From positions 2,604,001 through 2,668,000 of the forward strand of contig JAACJO010000005.1 of NCBI GenBank assembly GCA_013368445.1: 64,000 nucleotides of DNA, in the 5' to 3' direction. This document shows positions 55,469 through 64,000 of the stretch, piece by piece. The notes beneath the pieces are model-generated. The model was not told the DNA's origin. It ran no database searches and saw only the letters and a program-made list of their open reading frames with translations. How positions within the stretch are numbered: position 1 is the first letter of the stretch; every line of letters begins with the position of its first letter. The stretch comes from Leucocoprinus leucothites (Eukaryota; Basidiomycota; Agaricomycetes; Agaricales; Agaricaceae). The position numbers and the translations under genes are program-made.

Positions 55469-58450
55469 ATGTCCAATACCCTCTCTCGTCAAATTCATGC
55501 TGTTCTCGATGGTGCACCTGACGCCCTGCCACTTGAAGAGCTTCTAGTTCTCGTTGATGACTTCGTCGTGGAGTGCTCATCCTCCGACGCGCCAGAGGTT
55601 CTGATTGTGCAGTTCGAGGATGAGCTTCAGGCTGTCTTTCACGAGTCGGTCGACTACTCAAACGTTCGTCAAGGAGAAACATTCTTAACAATATTGCGCC
55701 ATCTTGCACCTGTCATTCCCTCAACATCTATCATCTCATGGTTTGAAGTGATCTTTCGGCCCGCCTTGCGTGAACCTAGATTGGCAACTACGCCTCTAAA
55801 CTATGCCAAAGAACTAATCATACAAGCCTTGAAAAGATATCAAGACGTCTATTCAGACGTGATTGAAAACTACACGGAACGAGTGGCGGGCTTCCGGCGA
55901 CGGCTGTTTGAATTGTACCTATTGGATGCATTTAACGAGGGATCGGAGGATGACGTTCTGGAGTGGACTAGCTTGGACGAGGAGGAACGGGAGAGAAGAT
56001 CGCGCTGGAAAGAGAACCTAGAGGATATTCTGGTCAGATATGGGTCGGAAAATCCTGAGGTAGTCTCTGTAGATTGTCATTAATGCCAGTATTAATACAT
56101 CATTCAGGATCTTTTTACAGAGATTCACGCTCATTTCACGAACCCATCTTCTAGGCTCCAGCTGTTTACTCTTTTGAATATTCTCTCATCACAACCTACG
56201 TACTCGGTCATAGCACCCGTGCTGTCAAAACACCAACTCTTCCGCCATCTCCTCCTATCCATAGTCCTTGACAACTCCTCGACCGTATGCTCGGCAGGGC
56301 TGACATTCCTCGTCAAGTCATTACCGTATTTCGCGGTGTATGCCCGTGAACAGCTCCAATACTATCTTCCCCGCCTCCTCTCCATACTTGCAAGAATACT
56401 ATGTTGGAAGGAGCGGTATCCCGTTATTCCAGAAGCCGGCGATGGTCCTCCGGACCCACAGCTTGAACGAGAGCTTGCAGAAATCACACAGAAGACTCTT
56501 CATGTACGACCCGATCTCGAGTGGCAACGGCTTGAAATGACATTCAGCTCTACAACGTCACTCCCGCCCAACCCGCGACCATTCTTTTCTCTCCTTTATT
56601 ATCTATTCCCATCTAATGTTCTCAGGTTTCTTCGAGGCCCCATTGAATGCCTTGTTTCATATAGTGTTGATAGTCCGTATATGGAGAGTTGGAAGGACGT
56701 TTTCGACGAAGACGAGATCAGACGGAAGAGCGAGGTAGGACCAGCCCACTTGAGACATCTTCACATCTGATATCTAGTCTTGTAGAACCTCCTTCGAGAG
56801 CATATCTGCCATCCGCTTTTGATCTGGAAGGATGCATCCAAGGAACAATCTTCCCCGGAATTCTGGTCAAAATACGGCACATCACGCATTATCAGTGAAG
56901 CGACGATGATGGACGTCCGTAATCTGGCTGCAGGCCTGCGCGAGCGATATGGGTACACGACCTCGAATGACATGCCTCAGTTTGCTGAGAAGGCTGAGAC
57001 AGAGCAAGTAGGCGTAGCGGTTGATGTTCCTCGGGACGAGACAGAAGAAGCCGCCGCTAGACCCGTGTCAGGCCCGGAGTCTTCGAAGGAAGCTTCCCGC
57101 TTTATCACTCCTCTCGATCTCTCGACCGGTAGAGCTGTGGTATCTCTAGCAGACATGGTGAACGCAACAAACGCACTGAAAGCGAACATTGATGTGGAGT
57201 TTGTCACTCCAGATGTGCAGTGGATTTCCACCCTACCCTCACGATCTCCTTCTCCAGCCAAACGCCAACGAGTGATATCTTCAAGAGTAACATCAGAGGC
57301 CGGTCATGGATCAACTGATATGGGTCATATTGCGCACGCAGTCGCAGGTTTACAGCGGGAGGTTTTGCTGCTGCGGAATGAGCTTAATTTCGAGCTCTGG
57401 ATTCAGAGGGAGAACGTCAAGCACATTGGGAGGCTATATCAAGATCGCATTTTGATGAAAAGTGCAGAGGCGGAACGCCAAGGTCTGGTACGTGCATTGC
57501 CACCTCAATAGCATCTAGTTGTTGAGCGTTTTCTTTGGGTAAAGTACAACAAATTACGAAAATATCGCTCACAGGTTATCGCGCTCGAGAAAGAATTACA
57601 TGACAGCAAGGAGCAGGCTTCCTCTGCGAAAAACAAATATGCGGACTGGAACACCGAACTACAACAAAAACTTAAGGAACTTCGCGAAGAGAAAAAGAGT
57701 TGGATATCCGAGGCTGCCACTCTCCGCAGCGCCGAGAGGGAAGCCAAGGTACAGCTACCTACTTGCTGTTGCCTTACGTTATTTGAACGATACCTAGGCC
57801 TTGTTTGCTGCTCAGGCCAAGCTTCTCGCCGAAGCGACCGAGCAAGTTTTTCAGCTCAAGACGCAGAAGAAGGAAAATCAACACAAGATTGACAGGTTAC
57901 ACGACTATGAGCGTCAAATAGAACAACATCTCAAAATTCAAAAACTCTGGTTTGACATAAGAAGTTCTGGATTGTTCCGTTCTTCTCATTTCGATATAGG
58001 GAGCAAGATTATGCCAAGTTCAATGCTCGTGGAGAACAGCTAATTGCTATGGAGAATAGCATACAACAACTCAATTTGCGCTTCGAAAGCTACGAGAAGA
58101 CCTACGCAGACATGGAAGAACGCACTCGGTAAAACCTTTTTATGATGTGGAAGACGTCACTGATCATCTGTTCAAGCACTTATCGTCGTCAGGTCCAAGC
58201 ATTGGAGGCAAAGTTGTCGTTAGCTAATAAGAAAGCAGAAAGCCATCGGCCCTTTTCTGAGGAAGGCTTACGAGCCTTCGCGGCGGAGAAGGTCTCTCTG
58301 AAGGAGTCTAATGACAGATTGAAAGGAGAGAACGACGAATTCAGAGAGGAAGTCGAGGAGCTGAGAGCAATGGTTGAGGTGCTTAAAGCCCAAGTAACTG
58401 GTAAACGGGGCTTGACCTTTGAACTCAAGTCCCCGCCGCCTACAGCATAA
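55469..58450 (+). CDS. TSC1: Hamartin (TSC1) homologue
   Basis: With TSC2 it forms the GAP complex that restrains Rheb and TOR. Start MSNTLSRQIHAVLDGAPDAL at 55469. The N-terminal HEAT-like hamartin core includes FLTILRHLAPVIPSTSIISW, DLFTEIHAHFTNPSSRLQLF, LLLSIVLDNSSTVCSAGLTF, LVKSLPYFAVYAREQLQYYL and RPFFSLLYYLFPSNVLRFLR. These match the hamartin order (L....P........LP.LL.IL.R.LCW). NLLREHICHPLLIWKDASKE follows, then a disordered middle (ITPLDLSTGRAVVSLADMV, LPSRSPSPAKRQR). The C-terminal third is a long coiled coil: GLQREVLLLRNELNFELWIQ, ELQQKLKELREEKKSWISEA, ENQHKIDRLHDYERQIEQHL, EEVEELRAMVEVLKAQVTGK, ending ELKSPPPTA. About eight introns. Complete by length (about 900 residues). Confidence 0.88.
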
Positions 58451-58632
58451 CTGCGCACAACGCACAGTTTATGATATGAATGATAAATCCGATCTGATAA
58501 CACCCGACTATCCCATAATCACCCTTATACATCACGCCTACGATGCCCTTTGTGCTCTCAGTGGCCCTAAGTACACAGGAAATGCTGTTAAGCCCATCAG
58601 ATAATAGATTAAGAGGATCCATGGGCGATAAG

Positions 58633-58645
58633 TTCCAGAAGGTTC
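58633..58645 (+). promoter_or_regulatory. Heat-shock element upstream of HSP90
   Basis: TTCCAGAAGGTTC, three perfect alternating nGAAn units (TTC-nn-GAA-nn-TTC), the binding pattern of trimeric HSF, 210 bp upstream of the HSP90 ATG. Confidence 0.75.
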
Positions 58646-58690
58646 GATGGCGAATCCGGTGTCATACCATTTTAGGAAAGTTTCAGATCC

Positions 58691-58698
58691 TTCGAGAA
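58691..58698 (+). promoter_or_regulatory. Second, partial heat-shock element
   Basis: TTCGAGAA, two inverted HSF units 46 bp downstream of the first element. Confidence 0.5.
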
Positions 58699-58854
58699 CT
58701 GAAAAATTGGCGTACTTATAGGCACGCGTCCCATCTCGTCTCTTCACCTTTTTTACCTCTTCTCATCCTTCACCTCAATTCGTCCCAATACCCAAAAAGT
58801 AGGCGATTTCTTCCATCTCATTGTTTTTCTTTTGACCCTTACCACGCTTCAGAG

Positions 58855-61281
58855 ATGTCCGCACAGTCTGAGAGTTTTGGCTTCCAGGCCGAGATCAGCC
58901 AGCTCCTCGACCTTATCATCAGTACGTTCGCATCATCGTATCGCGTTGCAGTGGCATCTGATATTGTGCTCTAGACACTTTCTACTCCAACAAGGAAATT
59001 TTCCTTCGAGAAATTATCTCCAACGGCTCTGATGCCCTTGATAAAATCCGTTATGCGTCGCTTACCGACCCTTCGGCCCTCGATACTGAGAAGGACCTCT
59101 ACATCCGCATCACCCCAGACAAGGAGAACAAGATCCTTTCCATTCGCGACACTGGTATTGGTATGACCAAGGCCGATCTTGTCAATAACCTTGGTACCAT
59201 CGCCAAGTCTGGTACAAAGGTCAGTGGCGGTTTTACCCCACACTTGATTCGTGTGCATGCTCCTGATGCCTTTCCTTTTAGGGTTTCATGGAGGCCCTTA
59301 ACGCTGGTGCCGATATCTCGATGATCGGTCAATTCGGTGTCGGTTTCTATTCCGCTTACCTTGTTGCGGAGCGCGTGCAGGTCATCTCAAAGCACAACGA
59401 TGACGAACAGTATATCTGGGAGTCGTCTGCTGGTGGTACCTTCACCATCACTCTTGACACTGTAAACCCTCCCATTGGTCGCGGTACCGATATTCGTCTC
59501 TATATGAAGGAGGATCAGTATGAGTACCTCGAGGAGAAGAAAATCAAGGATATTGTCAAGAAGCACTCCGAGTTCATCTCGTACCCTATTCAGCTTGCCG
59601 TGACCAAGGAAGTCGAGAAGGTGCGTTCCATATTCATTGATTGGATTCGTTATTAACTTTTGCATCAGGAAGTTGAGGACGACGAGGAGGAAGCCAAGGA
59701 GGAGGGTGAGCAGTCCAAGATCGAGGAAGTTGAAGACGACGAGGAGGGCAAAGAGAAGAAGAAGAAGACGGTCAAGGAGAAGGAGGTCACCAATGAAGAG
59801 CTCAACAAGACCAAGCCCATCTGGACTCGCAACCCTCAGGACATCACTACCGAGGAATACGCCTCCTTCTACAAGAGCTTGACCAATGATTGGGAGGACC
59901 ATCTCGCTGTCAAGCACTTCTCTGTTGAGGGTCAGCTTGAATTCAAGGCTATCTTGTTCATCCCCAAGCGGTAGGTTGAATCGGTCTGAATTTTAGGTAT
60001 AGATTACTGATGTATTATTACAGTGCTCCTTTCGATCTCTTCGAGTCAAAGAAGAAGCGCAATAACATTAAGCTCTACGTTCGCCGCGTCTTCATCATGG
60101 ACGATTGTGAGGACCTCATCCCTGAGTACCTTAACTTCGTCAAGGGTATTGTCGACTCCGAGGATCTTCCTCTCAACATCTCTCGTGAAACCCTACAGCA
60201 GAACAAGATTCTCAAGGTCATTCGCAAGAATATTGTTAAGAAGGCCCTTGACCTCATCAGTGAGATTGCTGAAGACAAGGACAACTTCAACAAATTCCAC
60301 GAAGCCTTCGGCAAGAACATCAAGCTCGGTATCCACGAAGATGCTCAAAATCGCAGCAAGCTCGCGGAGTTCCTCCGCTTCTTCTCTACCAAATCCCTCG
60401 ACGAGCAGGTTTCACTCAAGGGTATGTTTTTTTCTGCTCGTCCCATAGGTCTGAGAAGTGCTGATCCAGGTATTAGACTACATCACTCGCATGCCCGAGG
60501 TGCAGAAATCCATTTACTATCTCACTGGTGAATCACTCGCTGCCACCAAGGAATCACCCTTCCTTGAGGTTCTCAAAAAGAAAGGCTTTGAGGTTCTGCT
60601 CCTCGTTGATCCCATTGATGAGTATGCCATCACTCAGTTGAAGGAGTTTGAGGGCAAAAAGCTTGTCTGCGTGTCGAAGGAGGGACTTGAGCTTGAGGAG
60701 ACTGAAGAGGAGAAGGCAGCCCGTGAGGCTGAGGTACAGGAGTTCAGCGAGCTCTGCTCGACTGTCAAGGACGCTCTGGGTGACCGTGTCGAGAAGGTCG
60801 TCGTCTCGAACCGTATTGCCGACTCGCCTTGTGTGCTCGTTACGGGTCAATTTGGCTGGTCTTCCAACATGGTAAGGCGACTTTTGACACATTTTGGGTC
60901 AGGCGCTCATGTGTTGTATTGTAGGAACGTATCATGAAGGCTCAGGCTCTTCGTGACTCTTCGATGTCGTCGTATATGGCTTCGAAGAAGACGCTCGAGT
61001 TGAACCCGAACAACGCTATCGTCAAGGAGCTCAGGAAGAAGGTTAAGGAGGATAAGGCCGACAAGTCTGTTCGGGATCTGACGTTCCTGCTCTTTGAGAC
61101 TGCTCTTCTTACCTCTGGGTTCTCTCTTGATGACCCCACATCGTTCGCGAAGCGCATCTACCGCATGATTTCCCTTGGGCTCGACGTCGATGAAGACGAA
61201 CCTGCCCCTGCCCCCGAGCCAGCTGCGGAGCCCGTTGCGGCTGAAGGAGCTTCAACATCGGCGATGGAGGAGATCGACTAG
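58855..61281 (+). CDS. HSP90: Cytosolic HSP90 chaperone, ending MEEID
   Basis: ATP-dependent chaperone for kinases and receptors. Start [20 protein letters not shown] at 58855. The N-terminal GHKL ATPase has [20 protein letters not shown] (catalytic Glu and Asn), [25 protein letters not shown] and [21 protein letters not shown] charged Glu/Lys linker ([20 protein letters not shown]) follows, then the middle domain with [40 protein letters not shown] and [20 protein letters not shown], which holds the catalytic-loop Arg. The C-terminal domain shows [32 protein letters not shown], and [20 protein letters not shown]. The tail is Pro/Ala-rich and ends AMEEID instead of the usual MEEVD. Six introns; otherwise ordinary. 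Confidence 0.97.
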
Positions 61282-62000
61282 AGGGATTGATGTGTAGCAC
61301 TTTTTTCTTGTTTTCTGTTGTGCCATCTCTTGCATTGCTGTCATTTCCATCACGCGTTACGATATCATCACATGTAGTAGTTCAAAATCAATATTTTCAT
61401 TTGCTCTTGGGAACGGTAAAGACGGAGGCAAAGCGGTTGCTAGTGACGGAGGATCAAATAGAGGGTGGCGATGACAAGGGGGAAGAGATCGAGATCTAAT
61501 GACGGCGAGAAGGCCATGAGAAGGGAAAAGTGACTCTAGCTTCGTGTGAGCCTCGTGTCAAGAGGTGAAACTGTTGGCGGCTAGGAGGTGATGTAGTGAT
61601 TATGGGCACTGAGATATCCTGTGTGGAACACGACAAAAATGGCGAAGTGATTCAGGAAAAATGTCAGAGTGATTTCATTGTCGCGGTAAACGGAGGTTGG
61701 GCTGAAAATAGAACACGGCCGTCGCGACGACTACGCGTCACTGGGGGAGATGGCGTACGTGGCAGAGTTTTGCAGGAGCAGGGGGGCAGCGGGGGGTGGC
61801 ACAGACAGAGGAGTCGGCGGGTCGTGGGAGGAGGAATAGGGAGTTGCCTTGTATGGGTATGTGTGTGGCGCTGGGAAGGGCAGGTTGGGGCGTGGAGGCA
61901 ATGAGGGTTACATAAGCGAGGAGAGGAGTGCGGGAGATTGGCGTTTATATGTAACCTCAATCTACTATGTCCTCTTTCTAGTCTCCCTGTTCCTGCGGCC
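61282..62000. other. HSP90 3' region and upstream sequence of the next gene
   Basis: About 720 bp. The first 120 bp resemble a T-rich 3' untranslated region; 61700-61920 is G-rich on the + strand (GGGGGCAGCGGGGGG and similar). No gene is called here. Confidence 0.5.
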
Positions 62001-62776
62001 ATGCCTGGTCTCCTCTCGCCAATGCCTCTCCTCCCACCGTTTGAGATCGTTGACCGAGGTGCTGCATGCCGCTTCGTCTCCCCGCCGCCTATTTATTGCC
62101 CTCAGAAGCCATCGGCCATGGTGAGCATAGCGCCAGATGTCGATCAGCCTCATGCTCATTCCCTACAGTCCCTCCCTCCCTTCAAATGCCCTCCTATGAC
62201 CTCTGACCCATATGCTGCTGTGCGTTTCTTCTTTTCTCGCCGCGTCTGGCACTGACAATCCGGTGGCAGCTTCCATGTTCACCTAGTCCGCGTCGCCGAC
62301 CAAGCGCACTGTGCACACAGACGCTGCGCCACCGCCGCCGCCATGTATCACGCGTCGATTATCGCTCAGAACCATTGCAGCTTCATGCCTTTGATAAGCT
62401 ACCGTGGATAGCTTCCCTTGATGTACCCCCCAGCAACAGTACACACCCAGCCGACATCGCTGATCTCTCCCAATTACCTGACCCTACCCTGCCCCAAATT
62501 CGGCCATCTGGGTCTGGCCCCATCCGCCGTCGAAAACCCTCACCCAGGTCCAGTCCCCTACTCTCGCCCCCTTCTGTTTTTAAATCCTCTGCTCGTTCCA
62601 ACAATAACGACGACAACAACCATCTGTTTCATCATCTCAGCTGTAATTCATCCGCGCGTGATACCCCGCCCCGACCCTCGACGCCAACTCGCAAATTCGA
62701 CTTTGATCCTACTCGCGTCACGTTTCGTCATCTCATGCCCGTCTCTGATCCATTCAGTGACGATGACGACGTTTAA
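62001..62776 (+). CDS. Unknown Pro/Ser-rich protein
   Basis: Unrecognised. Start MPGLLSPMPLLPPFEIVDRG at 62001, then PPPIYCPQKPSAMV and LPPFKCPPMTSDPYAA. An intron of about 50 bp (62221-62270) leads to LPCSPSPRRRPSALCTQTLR, HRRRHVSRVDYRSEPLQLHA, a short ordered-looking piece FDKLPWIASLDVPPSN, and a Ser/Pro-rich disordered stretch (RRRKPSPRSSPLLSPPSVFK). The C-terminus is TRKFDFDPTRVTFRHLMPVS then DPFSDDDDV, with an acidic end. Length is about 240 residues. The neat splice joint and the acidic terminal motif argue for a real gene. Function unknown. Confidence 0.55.
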
Positions 62777-63697
62777 TTTGTGCCATACTTATCCCCACCG
62801 GCCCTGCTATCTTTCTGCATGCCCACTTATTTTCGCGCTGGCATTTCAACCCCTGTCTGTAAATCCATCCCTCCTCTCCGCATCTTAGCCGCGCTTTCGC
62901 CTTTGCCTTTGCTACGACGTGACTTGATCTGCTCTTGCCTGCATTCCATCCATCATGTTCATACGCCACTCAAACCCATTTGCATCGCATATATCGCTCA
63001 ATCCAATTATCTATCTAAACTCAAAGCTCTAGAATTTCCATCACCATCGCTCCTGCTTGCCCGCCTCCTGCTTATTGTACTTGCTCTTTATAACTGCCAT
63101 TGTTCGCTGTTTTCATCTCTACCCTGATTTATTGTCTGTATGTATGCCCTCTATCTGTCAAAAAGCTTTTTCTCTCCACGCTCTACCCCTTTGCATTGAT
63201 CGCCTTCTCTTCTCCTCTTTTGTTTTTACCTCTGACTCAGCCTTTTTCGTTCTTAGCACGATATAGTTAGCCTCTTACGATCTCATGGACCGTCGATCCC
63301 ACCGTGTGGACTCGCTGCTTAGTACTGTGTACTTATTTTGCACGAATACTCGCTCTTCCATGATAATGACTTGCCTGTTGCTCCGTATGTATAGCTCATC
63401 TGCAGATTATCGCATAGTTTTTTCGCACCCATGCATGTACCTCCCATTCACGCAATCTCATTTGTATTTATGACTCGACAAACCACGTTTTCGTGACAAT
63501 GGCGCGAGAATCAGAAATTGCCCTGTGTACGCATCGAACCTAGTCAGATTTCCAGAATGATTCAGTTTGGGCCATTGTCGGCTTGAAATAGCCACTTGTT
63601 CACCCACACGACAATCACCCACCTTCACCGCATTCGTCTAACAATACCACATATTACAAAAAAGCCTACACGCTTCCCTCAATCACCATCTATCATC
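62777..63697. other. 3' region of the unknown gene and SERC promoter
   Basis: About 920 bp, strongly C/T-rich from 62780 to 63270. Frames in it are short and without domain. Nothing else is recognised. Confidence 0.5.
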
Positions 63698-64000
63698 ATG
63701 TCAACCGAGTCGTCCCGCGTCATTAACTTTGGTGCAGGGCCTTCTGCGTTACCTGATTCCGTCCTAGAAGAGGCAACAAAAGGTCTTCTCAATTTCGACA
63801 ACACCGGCATCGGGATCGCCGAAATCTCGCATCGCTCACCAGAATTTACATCTTATCTATCTACTGTCGAAGCGCTCATCCGATCGCAACTCTCCGTTCC
63901 ATCCACTCATTCGATCTTATTTACTCAAGGTGGCGGAACCGCGCAGTTCTCCGCTGTCGTCCTTAACCTTCTCGCTCGTCATTGGCTGTTGTTTCCCGAT
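63698..64000 (+). CDS. SER1: Phosphoserine aminotransferase (SER1/SERC), 5' part only
   Basis: PLP enzyme turning 3-phosphohydroxypyruvate and glutamate into phosphoserine in serine synthesis. Start MSTESSRVINFGAGPSALPD at 63698, then SVLEEATKGLLNFDNTGIGI and AEISHRSPEF, the family N-terminal motif (F.AGP..LP, G...EISHRS). ILFTQGGGTAQFSAVVLNLL carries the GGGT.QF cofactor-phosphate loop. The gene is cut by the window end, so the PLP lysine region is not included. One exon so far. Confidence 0.92.
   Translation, partial: MSTESSRVINFGAGPSALPDSVLEEATKGLLNFDNTGIGIAEISHRSPEFTSYLSTVEALIRSQLSVPSTHSILFTQGGGTAQFSAVVLNLLARHWLLFPD

Larger units (their letters stand above)
58451..58854 (+). promoter_or_regulatory. 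HSP90 promoter region
   Basis: 404 bp between TSC1 and the HSP90 start. It contains heat-shock elements (58633-58645, 58691-58698), listed separately, and a C/T-rich leader (58736-58790). Confidence 0.65.

Noticed and set aside
59387..59917. 176-codon open frame antisense to HSP90
   Set aside because: A mirror of the Glu/Lys-rich HSP90 linker; Leu-rich low-complexity product without family resemblance.
61700..61920. G-rich stretch after HSP90 as a G-quadruplex element
   Set aside because: The G runs are irregular, without four evenly spaced tracts clearly visible; noted only as composition.
63530..63610. Possible tRNA (GGTTCGATGC on the minus strand resembles a B box)
   Set aside because: No matching acceptor stem and no proper anticodon arm could be drawn.
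1..64000. CRISPR array, integrated virus, transposon or biosynthetic gene cluster
   Set aside because: No regular repeat-spacer array, no transposase, integrase or reverse transcriptase motif, and no synthase genes were seen; the window is conserved eukaryotic housekeeping genes.

Overview
The window is a gene-dense piece of a fungal nuclear genome, most likely from a mushroom-forming basidiomycete (Agaricomycetes). The signs are about 30 conserved eukaryotic genes in 64 kb, nearly all split by many short (about 45-70 nt) GT-AG introns, short intergenic gaps, and protein variants typical of basidiomycetes. I see no bacterial, viral or transposon coding sequence, no rRNA and no convincing tRNA. 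Taxon is inferred from gene style; nothing was searched.

Layout. 0-9.2 kb: an unrecognised minus-strand gene at the left edge, PP4 regulatory subunit 2 (PPP4R2), an FYV7-like rRNA-processing protein, eIF1, the tri-snRNP protein SNRNP27, a small probably mitochondrial RNA-binding-like protein, nuclear cap-binding CBP20, and proteasome ATPase RPT3. 9.2-24.5 kb: a gap with a degenerate direct repeat, pyrroline-5-carboxylate reductase, a secreted S41-family peptidase, a large PhoD-like phosphatase, a disordered unknown protein, and adenylyl cyclase-associated protein (CAP/Srv2). 24.7-36 kb: a reading frame that joins an MZM1/LYRM7 complex III assembly factor to a GGQ release-factor domain, histone H1, an EI24-family membrane protein, tRNA-splicing endonuclease subunit SEN34, an IAH1-type esterase, and CDC25. 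36-46.4 kb: CCT1/TCP1, APC3/CDC27, a disordered acidic protein whose 5' part looks frameshifted, an SRR1-domain protein, and MCTS1/Tma20. 46.8-64 kb: exportin-1 (CRM1), an MDR oxidoreductase, ALG13, TRM9, NAC-alpha, TSC1/hamartin, HSP90, a disordered protein, and the 5' end of phosphoserine aminotransferase.

The genes do not form a pathway. They are core functions in translation (eIF1, MCTS1, NAC-alpha, TRM9, SEN34, the release-factor domain), RNA processing (CBP20, SNRNP27, FYV7), cell cycle and growth control (CDC25, APC3, PPP4R2, TSC1), protein folding and turnover (CCT1, HSP90, RPT3) and metabolism. No defence system or secondary-metabolite cluster is visible.

The most interesting points concern gene architecture. 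Microexons of 9, 5 and 11 nt encode the signature motifs of two genes (DDHDL in the PhoD-like protein, SGP before GGQ in the release-factor domain). A LYR-family assembly factor is apparently fused to a release factor. A GC-AG intron sits right behind the start of exportin-1. HSP90 ends in MEEID instead of MEEVD. One conserved-looking acidic protein has an apparently disrupted 5' end. All intron boundaries were worked out by eye and are provisional; CDS entries give the outer start-to-stop span including introns.
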